Of a DNA stretch of 64,000 nt, positions 1-12,421 are shown one piece after another (positions within the stretch are counted from its first letter, which is position 1; each line of letters starts with the position of its first letter). This DNA comes from Branchiostoma floridae (lineage: Eukaryota > Chordata > Leptocardii > Amphioxiformes > Branchiostomatidae), in the NCBI RefSeq assembly GCF_000003815.2, contig NC_049988.1:120000-183999 (forward strand). Direction: 5' to 3'. Under the pieces are notes generated by a model, which saw nothing but the letters and a program-made list of their open reading frames with translations, was not told the DNA's origin and ran no database searches. The position numbers and the translations under genes were made by a program.

Positions 1-27
1 CTCTTGATATATATATATATATAGAAC

Positions 28-3000
28 ATGGCGAACATGCTGAAGACACTGGTTCTTCTACTCCTGGTTTTTGATGGAAGGCACTCTTGGTTTATCCTTC
101 CGGAGCCGGAGAGACCTCCAGAAGTTCGGACAGATCTCTGCGATGAAAACTGTGCCTTACATGACTGTAGATGTAACGAGAGAGGACTTCTTGTTGTCCC
201 TCAGAATCTGCCTACGACAGTCATAGAGTTACTTTTGCACAACAATTTTATCACAAGTTTGACTCAGTTTGACTTCTCGAAGTATACGTATCTAAAATTT
301 TTGCATTTACAACACAATCAGATTTCCTCTCTCGCGGAGCAAGCATTCTCAGGTCTGGCTCAGCTCGAATATTTGGATCTTTCACATAATATGATACCAT
401 ACATTCGGCCTGGTACATTTCGGGGTCTTACACTCCAAAGCATTAACCTTGAAAACAACAAGATAACTAAAGAAACATTAGCCCACGAAGCATTCTCAAA
501 TCTACCGAACCTCTCGGGATTGTATTTATCTTCTAACATGGTGACCGATATCCTACCATTTACATGCACAAATGTACCAAATCTCCGCAAGCTTATGCTA
601 AACAAAAACCGACTACATTACATCAAGTCCAGCAGGTTTATAGATCTACCGGAACTTAGGTCTTTGTGGCTGATCTCTAATCAAATACGTGCAGTTCAAC
701 TTGGGGCATTCTCTAACCTACCGAAAGTCGAAATTATACGGCTACAAGATAACCTCCTAACAACCATTCACCCAGGTGCATTTTCAAATGTCCCAAACCT
801 TCGCGAAGTTGGACTGTCGCAAAACCCCTGGAATTGTGACTGTGAAATGGCAGAAATCAAGAAAACAATAACTGAGTCCCATCCTTCCTACCCTGCCCCA
901 ATAGTATTCAAGTCCCAAATCATTTGTCAACAACCTAGTAACCACCGAGGAAAAAATCTTGATGATATTCCTGAAAATCTAATCTGTGAAAAACCAAAGA
1001 TAGTGAGATTTGAAAACAAGAAAGGCGGCCCACTTTTGCATGGAGAAACTCTCCATTTGGTCTGTGAAGCTTCAGGCTTACCTGAGCCAGATATCACAAT
1101 CACCCTTCCATGTGGGCATACTCCTGATCCTACGTTTACTATTAAGCCAGGAGGGAGAAACATTATACCGTGACTAAATCAGCTGTTACTGCGGTAGATG
1201 CTGGTCAGTACATCTGTATTGCAACCACGCAGGTGGCTCTACATCTAGCAAACTGTATGNNNNNNNNNNNNNNNNNNNNNNNNNNNNNNNNNNNNNNNNN
1301 NNNNNNNNNNNNNNNNNNNNNNNNNNNNNNNNNNNNNNNNNNNNNNNNNNNNNNNNNNNNNNNNNNNNNNNNNNNNNNNNNNNNNNNNNNNNNNNNNNNN
1401 NNNNNNNNNNNNNNNNNNNNNNNNNNNNNNNNNNNNNNNNNNNNNNNNNNNNNNNNNNNNNNNNNNNNNNNNNNNNNNNNNNNNNNNNNNNNNNNNNNNN
1501 NNNNNNNNNNNNNNNNNNNNNNNNNNNNNNNNNNNNNNNNNNNNNNNNNNNNNNNNNNNNNNNNNNNNNNNNNNNNNNNNNNNNNNNNNNNNNNNNNNNN
1601 NNNNNNNNNNNNNNNNNNNNNNNNNNNNNNNNNNNNNNNNNNNNNNNNNNNNNNNNNNNNNNNNNNNNNNNNNNNNNNNNNNNNNNNNNNNNNNNNNNNN
1701 NNNNNNNNNNNNNNNNNNNNNNNNNNNNNNNNNNNNNNNNNNNNNNNNNNNNNNNNNNNNNNNNNNNNNNNNNNNNNNNNNNNNNNNNNNNNNNNNNNNN
1801 NNNNNNNNNNNNNNNNNNNNNNNNNNNNNNNNNNNNNNNNNNNNNNNNNNNNNNNNNNNNNNNNNNNNNNNNNNNNNNNNNNNNNNNNNNNNNNNNNNNN
1901 NNNNNNNNNNNNNNNNNNNNNNNNNNNNNNNNNNNNNNNNNNNNNNNNNNNNNNNNNNAGGTATACTTCCTCCAAGAGTATCATTGTCTACGCTCCCAAC
2001 GTGGACGGAATGCAACTAGTGGGAGGGTGATGATGGGAGTGAATGGTACCGTCACCATAACTAACGTCAGTGCAGCAGATGTCGGTCTGTACACCTGCAT
2101 TGCGTCAAACCATGCCGACTCGGCGTCGGCCACAGTGTTGGTCGATGCCCAAACCTACGCGTCTGTTTTACCAACTGTTAATACGTATCTTCCAGTGTCT
2201 AGAGCCCCACTTAACGGTAACACCCTACCATTTGTTTCGCCCCCTTTTAATGTTCCACATCCAGTGTCAACGGGTCATCCGCTCCGCAATTCAGAAGTAC
2301 GCCCCTCAGACTTGCCATTCGCTGTTGGTTTGGGTACGTTTTTTTGGAGTTTTGTTGATATCCGGTCTTTTAATTGCACTTTGGTGAAAACAAAACCCCC
2401 AAAATGACCCTGTTTTCTTAGCACAGACAATTAACCTTCCCAATACAGACGACATGGTGAACAGTTCTAACAATGACTCAGGCGCTGCAGGTCCAAACGA
2501 AGAACTGAACATGCCTGAGAATGTATATGAGAATCCAGATTCTGCCATAGGTATTACTTCCTGTGTGGCAGCCAGTGGTAACGATGGCCCTGATGACCAA
2601 TTCGATGCTGGAGGTCCAAAACTGCAATCAGGTTTGCCTCCCAATTCGAAGTTAGACCACAATCAGTTGACAGTCCATGAACTAGTAAACATCATGTATG
2701 GGAAGGATGTATGTGAGAACACAGAATCTGCCATGGGCACTACTTCCTGTGTGGCAGCCAGTGGTAACGATGGCCCTGAAGACCAATTCGTTTCTTCCAA
2801 AGATGCTGCAGGTCCAAAACTAAAATCACGTTTGGCACCCAAGTCCAAGTTAGTCCACAATCCGTTGACAGTTCACGAACTAGTAAATATCGTGTATGGG
2901 AAGGATGTATGTGAGACTGGGCAGAATAGTACTATGCTTAAAGAGGAAGCATTAGCTGCTACTTCTCATTTCATTCGTAGGGAAGACGAAAAAGAGGTTG

Positions 3001-3227
3001 CTGAAGGAGCAGAAGATGCTACCCCCCATTACGACTGTAAGAGTGTCCTTGATAAGAAGTCATCAGTAGAGGGTACCTCTCGTGTCATCTATAGGAGTAC
3101 CAATGGGAANNNNNNNNNNNNNNNNNNNNNNNNNNNNNNNNNNNNNNNNNNNNNNNNNNNNNNNNNNNNNNNNNNNNNNNNNNNNNNNNNNNNNNNNNNN
3201 NNNNNNNNNGGAGTTTCCAGATTTTAG
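28..3227 (+). CDS. LRR-Ig transmembrane receptor (LRRIG type), single exon, reading frame broken
   Basis: The start at 28 begins a hydrophobic signal peptide (MANMLKTLVLLLLVFDG). A Cys-rich LRR N-cap (CDENCALHDCRC), about eight leucine-rich repeats and an LRR C-cap (NPWNCDCEMAE) follow, then an Ig domain with its first Cys in LVCEASG. The matching Ig end (DAGQYICIATT) is in another frame, so a frameshift lies between about 1146 and 1170. After an N gap a second Ig domain ends with DVGLYTCIASN; its upstream part (GILPPRVSLSTLP) is again out of frame, so a second shift lies near 1998. A membrane segment (FFGVLLISGLLIALW) needs a third shift, in a T run near 2340, and is followed by an in-frame TGA. 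The tail continues open to 3227 through a second gap. Such intronless LRR-Ig receptors are an expanded innate-type family in amphioxus (established knowledge). This copy is either a pseudogene or poorly assembled; I cannot tell which. Confidence 0.8.
1260..1958. other. Assembly gap (699 N) inside the receptor gene
   Basis: Run of N between the first and second Ig domains. More Ig sequence may be hidden here. Confidence 1.
2515..2918 (+). repeat. Internal tandem duplication in the receptor's cytoplasmic tail
   Basis: Two about 61-residue copies stand head to tail in one frame. Each carries a TSCVAASGNDGP block, then PKL-S-L-P-SKL, then LTVHELVNI-YGKDVCE. The second copy has four extra residues (VSSK). 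The first is preceded by ENVYENP, a Tyr-containing motif that could be a phosphorylation site. The two copies are close to identical at the DNA level, so the duplication is recent or homogenised. Confidence 0.85.
3110..3209. other. Assembly gap (100 N) in the receptor tail
   Basis: Exactly 100 N, which looks like a placeholder of unknown true size. The end of the receptor tail is therefore uncertain. Confidence 1.
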
Positions 3228-4985
3228 GTGGAAAGAAGCGTTTCATTTCTAGATGTGACGCACTGATGAATAGAAGAATCGTTTGTAAAAGGGTGATAAA
3301 GCTTCGTAGCTGCCAACCATTACAATTGATATGGCCTATAGGAAAAACCCGTTTCATTTTGCCGCACTTACCACGTAAGCCGAGAAATGGCTCGGCCAGG
3401 GAAGGCACAGTCCCTGTCATGCCATTTGCGTCCATTAGAGCGAAAGGTCAAAAACGTTTTAAGCCAAGGCAGTGCTCTTTGCAATGATTTAGTGCTGATG
3501 CCTGGCAATTAAGGCCCCGGCACGGAGAGCTATTTTCTTGGCCGCTGATTTAACGTTGAGCTTCCTCCTATCAGCTCTGGGGAGAGAAGTTGCAAGTTAG
3601 GAGAATCTACGAGTCTTGTGCCTTTAAGAGGGCATGCGTCACAGCTCTGTAAGAAAGTGAGATCATACCAATTTAGCTCAAAGGAAGTCAATGAACCTTC
3701 CACTGGCAGTAACAGAAGAGTCAGAAGACAGTCGCTATGTACAGCCTGGTTTATTGTACAGTGTTTACAGGTTTATTGTACGTATGCAAAATTTACCTGG
3801 CTCTTTTCTTTAAGCAAAATGAATAGTCGACCACGGTGCAATGCCCCGTCATAGTAACCACAACCCTTTCCAGTAGCATGTATTGTGAGCGACACAGGAA
3901 GATGACTGATTTGACCTCACTACTCGTAGTTCTGGAGGCAGTGTCACAGGCAAGCTTCTGCATAGTTCGCCGTATTTCCATCTCATTTGTTCAACATTTC
4001 AGGCCCTTTATATCCTATCAACTCTACAGTACTACATTGTACATGTACTAGTCACGGTTATGACAAAAAATGTCAGTGACAAATAGGTTTCTAACTGGCG
4101 AGGCTATGTAGTAGAGAAATTGATGCAGGTCTCCAATAAAGCTCTGTCATATTGTTCTTAATGGGGTCATTGACCCCAAATTGATGCCCCATTTTATATC
4201 CCAAAGAGAACATTTCTAAAAAAGATGACATCACCACTCATGAGAAAGTTGTGCCATCTACAAGTAAAGTGTCAGGGCAAAGACCTTTCAATGAAAAAAA
4301 AATTGTTATTTTGAAACTGTCACTTTTTAAAAACCTTTTTCTCTTTTTTTTAACCAGAGTTTACCAATGGCTTAGCTTGTATGTACAGTAGAATCCTGTT
4401 AATTGCATGACCAATCTGCCAGTGGATTTTTATGCAGTTATGAGGTTTCGTCCATTAACCCTTAGGGGGACCAAATGAGTTGCTTTGAATTCAGACATTT
4501 TCAAAAAATTTGGCAATTTGACACTTTTGCCCAGAACCTTGACATTGTCAGTTCATGTTGGATTTTTTGTTTATTTATCATATATATCTAGGTCAGTATG
4601 CCATGTGCTGTTTGTTTGTTTGTTTTATTTGGATCTCCTAAATGTAGTATCACTATTCTTCCTGGAGGCCTATAATATCATGTCATGCAAATATCAGACT
4701 AATAGCCTCAATTGGCTCACGTTTATGTTCTCTGTAACAGTTTTTTAACAGATTTCTGCTGGCATTCAGAAGTTTGATCCCTGTTGCACTCAATCAATCA
4801 TCTGTGAGCAAACTGCCCCAAAAGATATTGGATACCTGAAATTATGAGACTCTGAGCCAATCAGAGCTCTCACAAATATTTATATGCCAATTGTCTCTAT
4901 CAACCAGTTTAAGACTGTTCTGTAGGGAAGTACACTGAAACGCAAATCATGACGATCCATCAACACCTTCTTGAGTCATTCTTGT
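3228..4985 (+). other. Probable 3' UTR then unannotated AT-rich sequence
   Basis: No coding potential was recognised. An AATAAA at 4135-4140 is a plausible poly(A) signal for the receptor gene. Beyond it I see nothing definable up to the repeat fragment near 4,986. Confidence 0.4.
4135..4140 (+). terminator. Candidate poly(A) signal AATAAA for the receptor gene
   Basis: The hexamer is followed within 40 bases by T/GT-rich sequence. It lies about 0.9 kb past the last open codon of the tail. Position and motif only; no transcript evidence. Confidence 0.35.
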
Positions 4986-5242
4986 CCTCAGTTTGAAACA
5001 ATATTGGTCCCTGCAGTTCCAAAAAGGCCACTAGGGGGCCCAAACTAACAGCACTTACTCTCTGTCCTAAGAGCTATCCAGAACACAAGATATCATATAC
5101 AGAAGTTCCACTGCAGTACTGGGAGCCTATTATCGAAGTTCAAATATCATTGGGATCCATCTACAGCTTCTCAAGTTCTGCTGTTCAAAGACACACACTC
5201 ACAGACACACCGAAATACAAGCTTCTTGGCAAAGGTAATTGG
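4986..5242 (-). mobile_element. Diverged end fragment of the large fold-back element family
   Basis: It matches the right arm of the 6.7-10.6 kb element in order: the CACTAGGGGGCCC-type block, the 'TCTCTGTCCTAAGAGCTATC' block, a GCTGCAGTAC-like block, an ACACAC run and the terminal TTGGCAAAGGTAA. It is an isolated, degenerate arm. Confidence 0.7.
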
Positions 5243-6730
5243 ATGTGTACCAAGTTAAGACCAGGTGGGCGATATGTCAGAAAACTCAAACCTCTGTAGG
5301 TACGACTTAAGCCACTCCTTTCACTCTTGCCAGTAACTTTATTACATTTTTAGCAAACCATGCATTCAGCCCTACCCCAGTGATTTCCCATTACCTCCAT
5401 GCCAAAAGTAAAGTAGAGTAGAGGGAAATCAGTGGGACTGGAGTTGATTACTTGAGACACCAGCATGATTGTTCTGGAACAAGGCTACAAATTAACTCAT
5501 GTGCAGACCCAGACAGCTAACATCAAATTAGATTTCTTAGCTTCTCAAGTCCCAAAGTACTGACCTCAAACTGTGCCATGTAACTTGTCAGTTTAAAACA
5601 AAAGCACAGGATGCATATGGCTGTACATGAACAATCATGCAAGTACTCAAACACAAACTTACTACCAGCAAATCTGCCGTATTTTCTCGAATTAAGTACA
5701 CACCCTGTTTCGGGACATGTCTCAGACAGCTCTGTGGGACTGAAAGGTAAAATGGAAACCAGTCGTACATTTCAGAGTCACTAACTCATAAGGATTGTAT
5801 GCAAATGTCACTCTTATGTAAATCATGTTAAGACAGTTCCTTTGGTAAGACAATACCAAATGTGTGTGTTTTGCATCCTTCCTAGAAGTGTAGCTCCACC
5901 TTGCTTTATTTTAGGCTCTATTACCATTTATCCAGGCAATAACCTCAAACAAAGTACGCACCACAACTTTGCAACAAGTTTAAAAGTGCATACTTTATTC
6001 AAGAAAATATGGTAATTTATTTTTCAGGACTTTAAACAGATGATAAACCAGATAGTAGGTTGTGAGTAAGTTGCGGGCATTGTGATCATTTGGAATGGGG
6101 GTCGATTCCAAGTTAGACTCAGAATCAAAAGCTTCCCAGAAGTCATCCCTCTTAGCAACACCTGGCTTTTCTGTTACATTTATACCTATTTTATGGACTG
6201 TGAAATTGTCACAGATGGAAAATGTTTCTGGTACTTTATGTGTCCCTTGTGTGTCTTAAAAGCAGAATTTTTTTATGCAGCTTTCATTTAGTGGAAAGTA
6301 GGACCATTACATACACACATCTTGTTCTTACTTGGATCCCTCAGTTTACACTGTAACCTTGTTTTTAACACTGGGCAGTATTTCCCTCGTTAAGCTGACA
6401 GGCTTCAAATGTAATTTTTCCCTTTAAATATACTCAAATTTTGTCTTTTGTCCTATTCTTTGGTCATACCTGGATTTATCATATAGCCTTTTTACATTTT
6501 CAGAGGACAAAATTGTAGGGACATTGTTCCATTTTAAATTTATATTTCCTGAACGTGATGCGTTTTTTTTGTTTTTGCTGCACCTACCATAATTATGCTC
6601 CCTTAAGGAAAACATGCAGCATGTATTGTGTTCGCTGTTTTTTCTTTTCCCTCTACTGTCATGAGAGGTCAATGGAAGCAACTGTGCAAGACATGTTTGT
6701 AAACTTGTTAATGTGGTCTATCACAGTAAT
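5243..6730. other. Gene-free stretch, nothing recognised
   Basis: AT-rich with only short, unsupported open frames. No repeat family of this window was recognised here. Confidence 0.5.
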
Positions 6731-7044
6731 TACCTTTGCCAGAATGGCTAAGGTTATGTTTTGGGCTTGTGAGTCTGTGTGTGTGTCTGTGTGTGTGTGT
6801 GTTAACAGCATAACTCAAGAAGTCTTGGATGAATCCCGATAATATTTGGTAGGTGGGTAGGGGTCGGGAAAACGAAGGTCAAGTTCAATAATGGGCCCCC
6901 TAGCGGCTTGCTAAGGTACTGCAGCAGAACCTCAATTTTTGATATCTCCTGTTCTGGACATGCTGTGATCATGATTTTTGAGTGGTAGATAGCCCTCGAG
7001 GCAAAGAGTACGTGCTGTGAGTTTGGGGCCCCCTAGCGGCTTTT

Positions 7045-7144
7045 NNNNNNNNNNNNNNNNNNNNNNNNNNNNNNNNNNNNNNNNNNNNNNNNNNNNNNNN
7101 NNNNNNNNNNNNNNNNNNNNNNNNNNNNNNNNNNNNNNNNNNNN
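7045..7144. other. Assembly gap (100 N) in the left arm
   Basis: Placeholder-length N run. The right arm is continuous across the equivalent position, so the missing sequence can be predicted to be arm sequence. Confidence 1.
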
Positions 7145-8488
7145 TTTCAAACTTTGGACGAGAATAACTCTACAACGTGTTGACGGATCGTCATGATTTT
7201 TGGTATGTAGATAGAATGAGTGATGACTTACATAATGGTATGCTAATTATGCAAATCAACAGCTAATTTGCATAATTAATGAGGAAAATTTATAAATCCA
7301 CTGCATTCCATGATAGGACTTTCAAACTTGTCACATATGTAGCTGGGAAGGAGAGAAATGTCGATAGATATCAATTATGCAAATGATGGCCTCATTTGCA
7401 TAATTAATGAGAAAATATGAAGATGTTGACGGATCATCATGTTTTTTGGTATGTAGGTAGCGTAAGTGAAGACAAACATAATGAGATACCAATTATGCAA
7501 ATCAACAGCTAATTTGCATAATTAATGAGGATATTTTATAAATTCACTACGTTCCATGATAGGACTTTAAAACTTGTCACATATTTAGCTGAGAAAGAGA
7601 GAAATGTCAATACATATTTATCATGCAAATGATGATCTCATTTGCATAATTAATGAGAAAATGTGAACGTGTTGACGGATCGTCATGATTTTTGGCATGT
7701 AGATAGCCTAAGTGAAGACTTATATAATGTGATACTTATTATGCAAATTAACAGCTAATTTTCATAATTGATGAGGAAAAGTTTATAAATCCACTGCATT
7801 CCATTATAGTACTTTCATCAAAGTTGTCACATATGTAACTGAGAAAGAGGGAAGAGAGTAAGAGGTGTATTTAAAGACTTTGAAAGAGAATAAGTCAAGA
7901 ATGGATCAAAGGATCATCATGATTTTTGGTATGCTGATAGCTTAAGTTATGCTTGATACAATTTGATATCAATTAATTGTAACTTGGGATCTAATTTGCA
8001 TAATCAATGCCGAAATTTTATAAACCAACTCCAAGCATATAATTATGAAGAAAATGAAATGAGTAACGCATTTGTCTACAGACATCATTCTACATAACAA
8101 ACCTGGTTTATTTGGCAAAGGTATGTGTTCGTGGAACTCTAGTTTTATTAATGAATCCAGTGGCATAAATTATGTTAATTTTTGGCAACACCTCAAGGGC
8201 AAGGCTAATTTTATTATATGCGAGTACCTGCTTGTTTTCTTACTTTTTTCTTAGCAGTAAGGGAAGTTATGACCTATTTTAGTTGCTTCACTGTTTCTTC
8301 TGGTGAAGTTTGGGCAACTTATCCTGGAACTTTCCGTTCTAAACAAACACCCCCTTTCGTACAGCACACTATAAGAGTGTTTAAAACCTAAATGTATAAC
8401 CTCAGTAAGAACAACACAATAATGACCAAGACACGGCAGTTGAGATTATACTCTGATACTTTGCTTACTAAGCAGCTGGCTGTGGAGC

Positions 8489-9451
8489 NNNNNNNNNNNN
8501 NNNNNNNNNNNNNNNNNNNNNNNNNNNNNNNNNNNNNNNNNNNNNNNNNNNNNNNNNNNNNNNNNNNNNNNNNNNNNNNNNNNNNNNNNNNNNNNNNNNN
8601 NNNNNNNNNNNNNNNNNNNNNNNNNNNNNNNNNNNNNNNNNNNNNNNNNNNNNNNNNNNNNNNNNNNNNNNNNNNNNNNNNNNNNNNNNNNNNNNNNNNN
8701 NNNNNNNNNNNNNNNNNNNNNNNNNNNNNNNNNNNNNNNNNNNNNNNNNNNNNNNNNNNNNNNNNNNNNNNNNNNNNNNNNNNNNNNNNNNNNNNNNNNN
8801 NNNNNNNNNNNNNNNNNNNNNNNNNNNNNNNNNNNNNNNNNNNNNNNNNNNNNNNNNNNNNNNNNNNNNNNNNNNNNNNNNNNNNNNNNNNNNNNNNNNN
8901 NNNNNNNNNNNNNNNNNNNNNNNNNNNNNNNNNNNNNNNNNNNNNNNNNNNNNNNNNNNNNNNNNNNNNNNNNNNNNNNNNNNNNNNNNNNNNNNNNNNN
9001 NNNNNNNNNNNNNNNNNNNNNNNNNNNNNNNNNNNNNNNNNNNNNNNNNNNNNNNNNNNNNNNNNNNNNNNNNNNNNNNNNNNNNNNNNNNNNNNNNNNN
9101 NNNNNNNNNNNNNNNNNNNNNNNNNNNNNNNNNNNNNNNNNNNNNNNNNNNNNNNNNNNNNNNNNNNNNNNNNNNNNNNNNNNNNNNNNNNNNNNNNNNN
9201 NNNNNNNNNNNNNNNNNNNNNNNNNNNNNNNNNNNNNNNNNNNNNNNNNNNNNNNNNNNNNNNNNNNNNNNNNNNNNNNNNNNNNNNNNNNNNNNNNNNN
9301 NNNNNNNNNNNNNNNNNNNNNNNNNNNNNNNNNNNNNNNNNNNNNNNNNNNNNNNNNNNNNNNNNNNNNNNNNNNNNNNNNNNNNNNNNNNNNNNNNNNN
9401 NNNNNNNNNNNNNNNNNNNNNNNNNNNNNNNNNNNNNNNNNNNNNNNNNNN
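8489..9451. other. Assembly gap (963 N) at the centre of the fold-back element
   Basis: The gap ends where the right arm begins. Long inverted repeats commonly collapse in assemblies, which may be why it is unresolved. Confidence 1.
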
Positions 9452-10563
9452 TAAGCTATCAGCATACCAAAAATCATGATGATCCTTTGATCCATTCTTG
9501 ACTCATTCTCTTTCAATGTCTTTAAATACACCTCTTACTCTCTTCCCTCTTTCTCAGTTACATATGTGACAACTTTGATGAAAGTACTATAATGGAATGA
9601 AGTGGATTTAAGAACTTTTCCTAATCAATTATGCAAATTAGCTGTTAATATTCATAATAAGTATCACATTATATAAGTCTTCACTTAGGCTATATACATG
9701 CCAAAAATCATGACGATCCGTCAACACGTTCATATTTTGCCATTAATTAGATCATCATTTGCATGATAAATATGTATTGACATTTCTCTCTTTCTCAGCT
9801 ACATATGTGACAAGTTTTAAAGTACTATCATTGAATGTAGTGAATTTATAAAATATTCTCACTAATTATGCAAATTAGCTGTTGATTTGCATAATTGGTA
9901 TCTCATTATGTAGGTCTTTACTTACGCTACCTACATACCAAAAAACATGATGATCCGTCAACATGTTCATATTTTCTCATTAATTATGCAAATGAGGTCA
10001 TCATTTGCATAATTGATATTTATCGACATTTCTCTCCTTCCCGGCTACATATGTGACAAGTTTGAAAGTCCTATCATGGAATGCAGTGGATTTATAAACT
10101 TTCCTCATTAATTATGCAAATTAGCAGTTGATTTGCATAATTAGTTTACCATTATGTAAGTCATCACTCGTTCTATCTACATACCAAAAATCATGACGAT
10201 CCGTCAACACATTGTAGAGTTATTCTCGTCCAAATTTTGAAAGGAAACCGGCGCCTGCAGTCCCAAACTCACGGCACTTAATCTCTGCTTCGAGGGCTAT
10301 CTACCACTCAAAAATCATGACCACAGCATGTACAGAACACGAGATGTAAAAATAGATGAGTTTCTGCTGCAGTGCCTTAGCAAGCCGCTAGGGGGCCCAT
10401 TATCGAACTTGACCTCCGTTTTCCCGACCCCTACCCACCTACCAAATATCATCAGGATCCATCCAAGGTTTCTCGAGTTATGCTGTTAACACACACACAG
10501 ACACACACACACAGACACACAAACACGCCCAAAACATAACCTTAGCCATTCTGGCAAAGGTAA

Positions 10564-11465
10564 ATTCTGCCATAGGTAATAAAAGTATATCATGCACCAA
10601 GCCAGTACAGCAATGCCAAGCCAACCACCCTGTAACAGTGTAAGCCTATATCCTATAGGGGTAAACAATTACAAAGAAAACAACTTGGATCAGGTGTGGT
10701 ATTGTATTTACATGCCAGCGTTTTGTGCTGACAGAATTTAGGTCAGTGGTCTAGTGGTTCACTGACACAGAACCAACCCAAAGGTAAACACCCACACCTT
10801 GTGCAGTTTCAGATTATAGTCGGGGCAGAGTTTAAAATGTCTGGCTCGCTTTCAAACAAGCCGAGGTCGCTGTTTTTACCACCGTGTCTTTCACAGCTAA
10901 GTCAGACAATGACATACACATGTTTGGTACGAATTCACGCCAAACTTTATCAGGAAAAAGTGTGAAATACATGTAAAAGGGAAAACAACTAAGAAAGATG
11001 AACAGAAAAAAATCAACTTGAAAGTAATGATGGTACACAGCCTAAAAGGTATCAATCTGAAAATTCTATTAATATTAACAAATTAAGTGATACATTAACT
11101 GTATGTAGTACTATTTTCTATTCAGAAGTTAACGAGGTTTTACATTTCTAAGTGAGAGATTTTGAATATGCAACAGATATGAACCAATAGAAACATCCCT
11201 TTTCTTAATATACTGTTGTTTGTTTTGGCACGGATCTAATTTTGTAGTAAGTGTGGAAAAGAAATAAAGTTTGCAGTATATCACAATATTGTAGAACATT
11301 TATGCAGTATCATAATTTCATGATAAAGAGGCACCGCAAAAAAAAAAATCATAGTAAATATTCTATGACCTACAGTATTCTCTATAATGTTATTTTCCTG
11401 TACACCATACATGTGCGTATGTATGCACAGGTACTCTGTGATGCAATCTAGATGACAATGAAACA
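10564..11465. other. Gene-free stretch, nothing recognised
   Basis: AT-rich; no coding exon, RNA gene or repeat family recognised. Confidence 0.45.
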
Positions 11466-11782
11466 GTTAATCTCCAACCAGATCCACGGTGCGTAATGTA
11501 TAGTATCAAACTTACCGTAGGATCTGGCTTCATTCGGCTTCAAGAAAGGCTATTAACATCCAATTGTTGCCTAATCAAATTGTGCTTGCCGAGAAGATGT
11601 CGATTGCCTAAATTGCCCTCCGTCAGGCTTGCCGGCTCGTGCCCCGGCAAGCGTGTCAGCTGGGTGACCCTGTTCGGGTGAAGGCAGATCTCCGGTGCCC
11701 GCTTGACTCCCTTAGCCGGCTATACTCTCTGGCCAGCTTTGATACTATCTTATGACACCGTAGGATCTGCTTGGAGATTAAC
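11466..11782. mobile_element. MITE with GTTAATCTCCAAGCAGATCC-type terminal inverted repeats
   Basis: The left end GTTAATCTCCAACCAGATCC and right end GGATCTGCTTGGAGATTAAC are inverted copies, and an inner ATAGTATCAAA/TTTGATACTAT pair follows. The interior has CCGGTGCCCGCTTGACTCCC and GCCGGCTATACTC blocks, both found again in the copy at 39.6 kb. An isolated end occurs near 58,437-58,455. About 317 bp, non-coding. Confidence 0.8.
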
Positions 11783-12149
11783 AGTCACAGACTACATGTA
11801 GTTTTTGACAGAAGCTTGACATCACCATCATCACTGTGTTCTGCAAGTTTGACATAAACCATCTGAATCAACACAACTCAGCCAGAAAGTTTTCCTGTGA
11901 ATCAATGCTAACACATTTTGATGAAGTTGATCTTGACCTTGTGTGTAAGATTCTCAGACATGGTTTCCCCCTGCTCTTCCCATAATCGCATCTGCCCTGC
12001 CTTGGAACCAAATTGGGGAGGAAGAAACCTGATTATTTTCCCATCTAGGGAGTGTTTCCACTGACATGGAGGGATTTACTGTGGACAGGTGGCTTTTTGC
12101 TGTGGACTTTTCGGTCTGAGTCACACCATGAATATGCGTTCCCATGAAT

Positions 12150-12350
12150 GTGAATGCAGAAATATCCGCGGCCGTTTTATGTTTGCGGTTTCCGCAGTGA
12201 CTTCTTCACCGCCAAAAATTGTCCATTATAGTATATTTGACTGCAGTCTATGGCGCTACCGCAAACTTAAGTAAAAACCACCGCGAACACTCCATTTTTC
12301 CGCTACCTCGAAAGTGAATCCCCACAAACTTAAATGCATTTACAGTATAT
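12150..12350 (-). mobile_element. Diverged MITE copy, TTTACAGTA/'CGCAAACTTAA' family
   Basis: Shares ordered blocks with the clearer element at 51.07 kb: AAACTTAAATGCATTTACAG at one end, 'GACTGCAGTCTA', and 'ACCACCGCGAACA'. The left boundary is unclear. Confidence 0.5.
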
Positions 12351-12351
12351 A

Positions 12352-12421
12352 GCACCGGTGCAATGCCCGAGTGGGTAGAGTGTTCGCCTTGCATTCGGTA
12401 GATCGTGAGTTTGATACAGAT
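12352..12421 (+). mobile_element. tRNA-derived SINE, 5' half (split by an insertion)
   Basis: A tRNA-like head begins GGTGCAATGCCCGAGTGGGT and runs through 'GAGTGTTCGCCTTGCATTCG' to a B-box-like GTGAGTTTGAT. Continuous copies exist at 38.0-38.3 kb (minus) and, as a head only, at 54.67 kb. The body resumes at 13,603 after a 1.18 kb insertion. Confidence 0.75.

Larger units (their letters stand above)
6731..10563. mobile_element. Large fold-back (inverted-repeat) element with arms over 1 kb
   Basis: The left arm (about 6731-7945) and right arm (9452-10563) are reverse complements at high identity, from the outer TTACCTTTGCCAGAATGGCT and its complement inward. Each arm has an outer part (terminal block, GT microsatellite, CCCCCTAGCGGCTTGCTAAG block). 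It also has an inner part of about four diverged modules of roughly 240-250 bp, each with a GTTGACGGATCGTCATGATT word and paired ATGCAAAT/ATTTGCAT plus TAATTA words. The centre is about 0.5 kb of unmatched sequence and a 963-base gap. No transposase is visible, so it is non-autonomous, or the coding part is in the gap. Confidence 0.85.

Noticed and set aside
12352..12415. tRNA gene
   Set aside because: A/B-box-like words but no foldable cloverleaf, and the sequence continues into a repeated body: it is a SINE head. The same applies to the heads at 33.06, 34.54, 38.3, 44.21, 48.17 and 54.67 kb.
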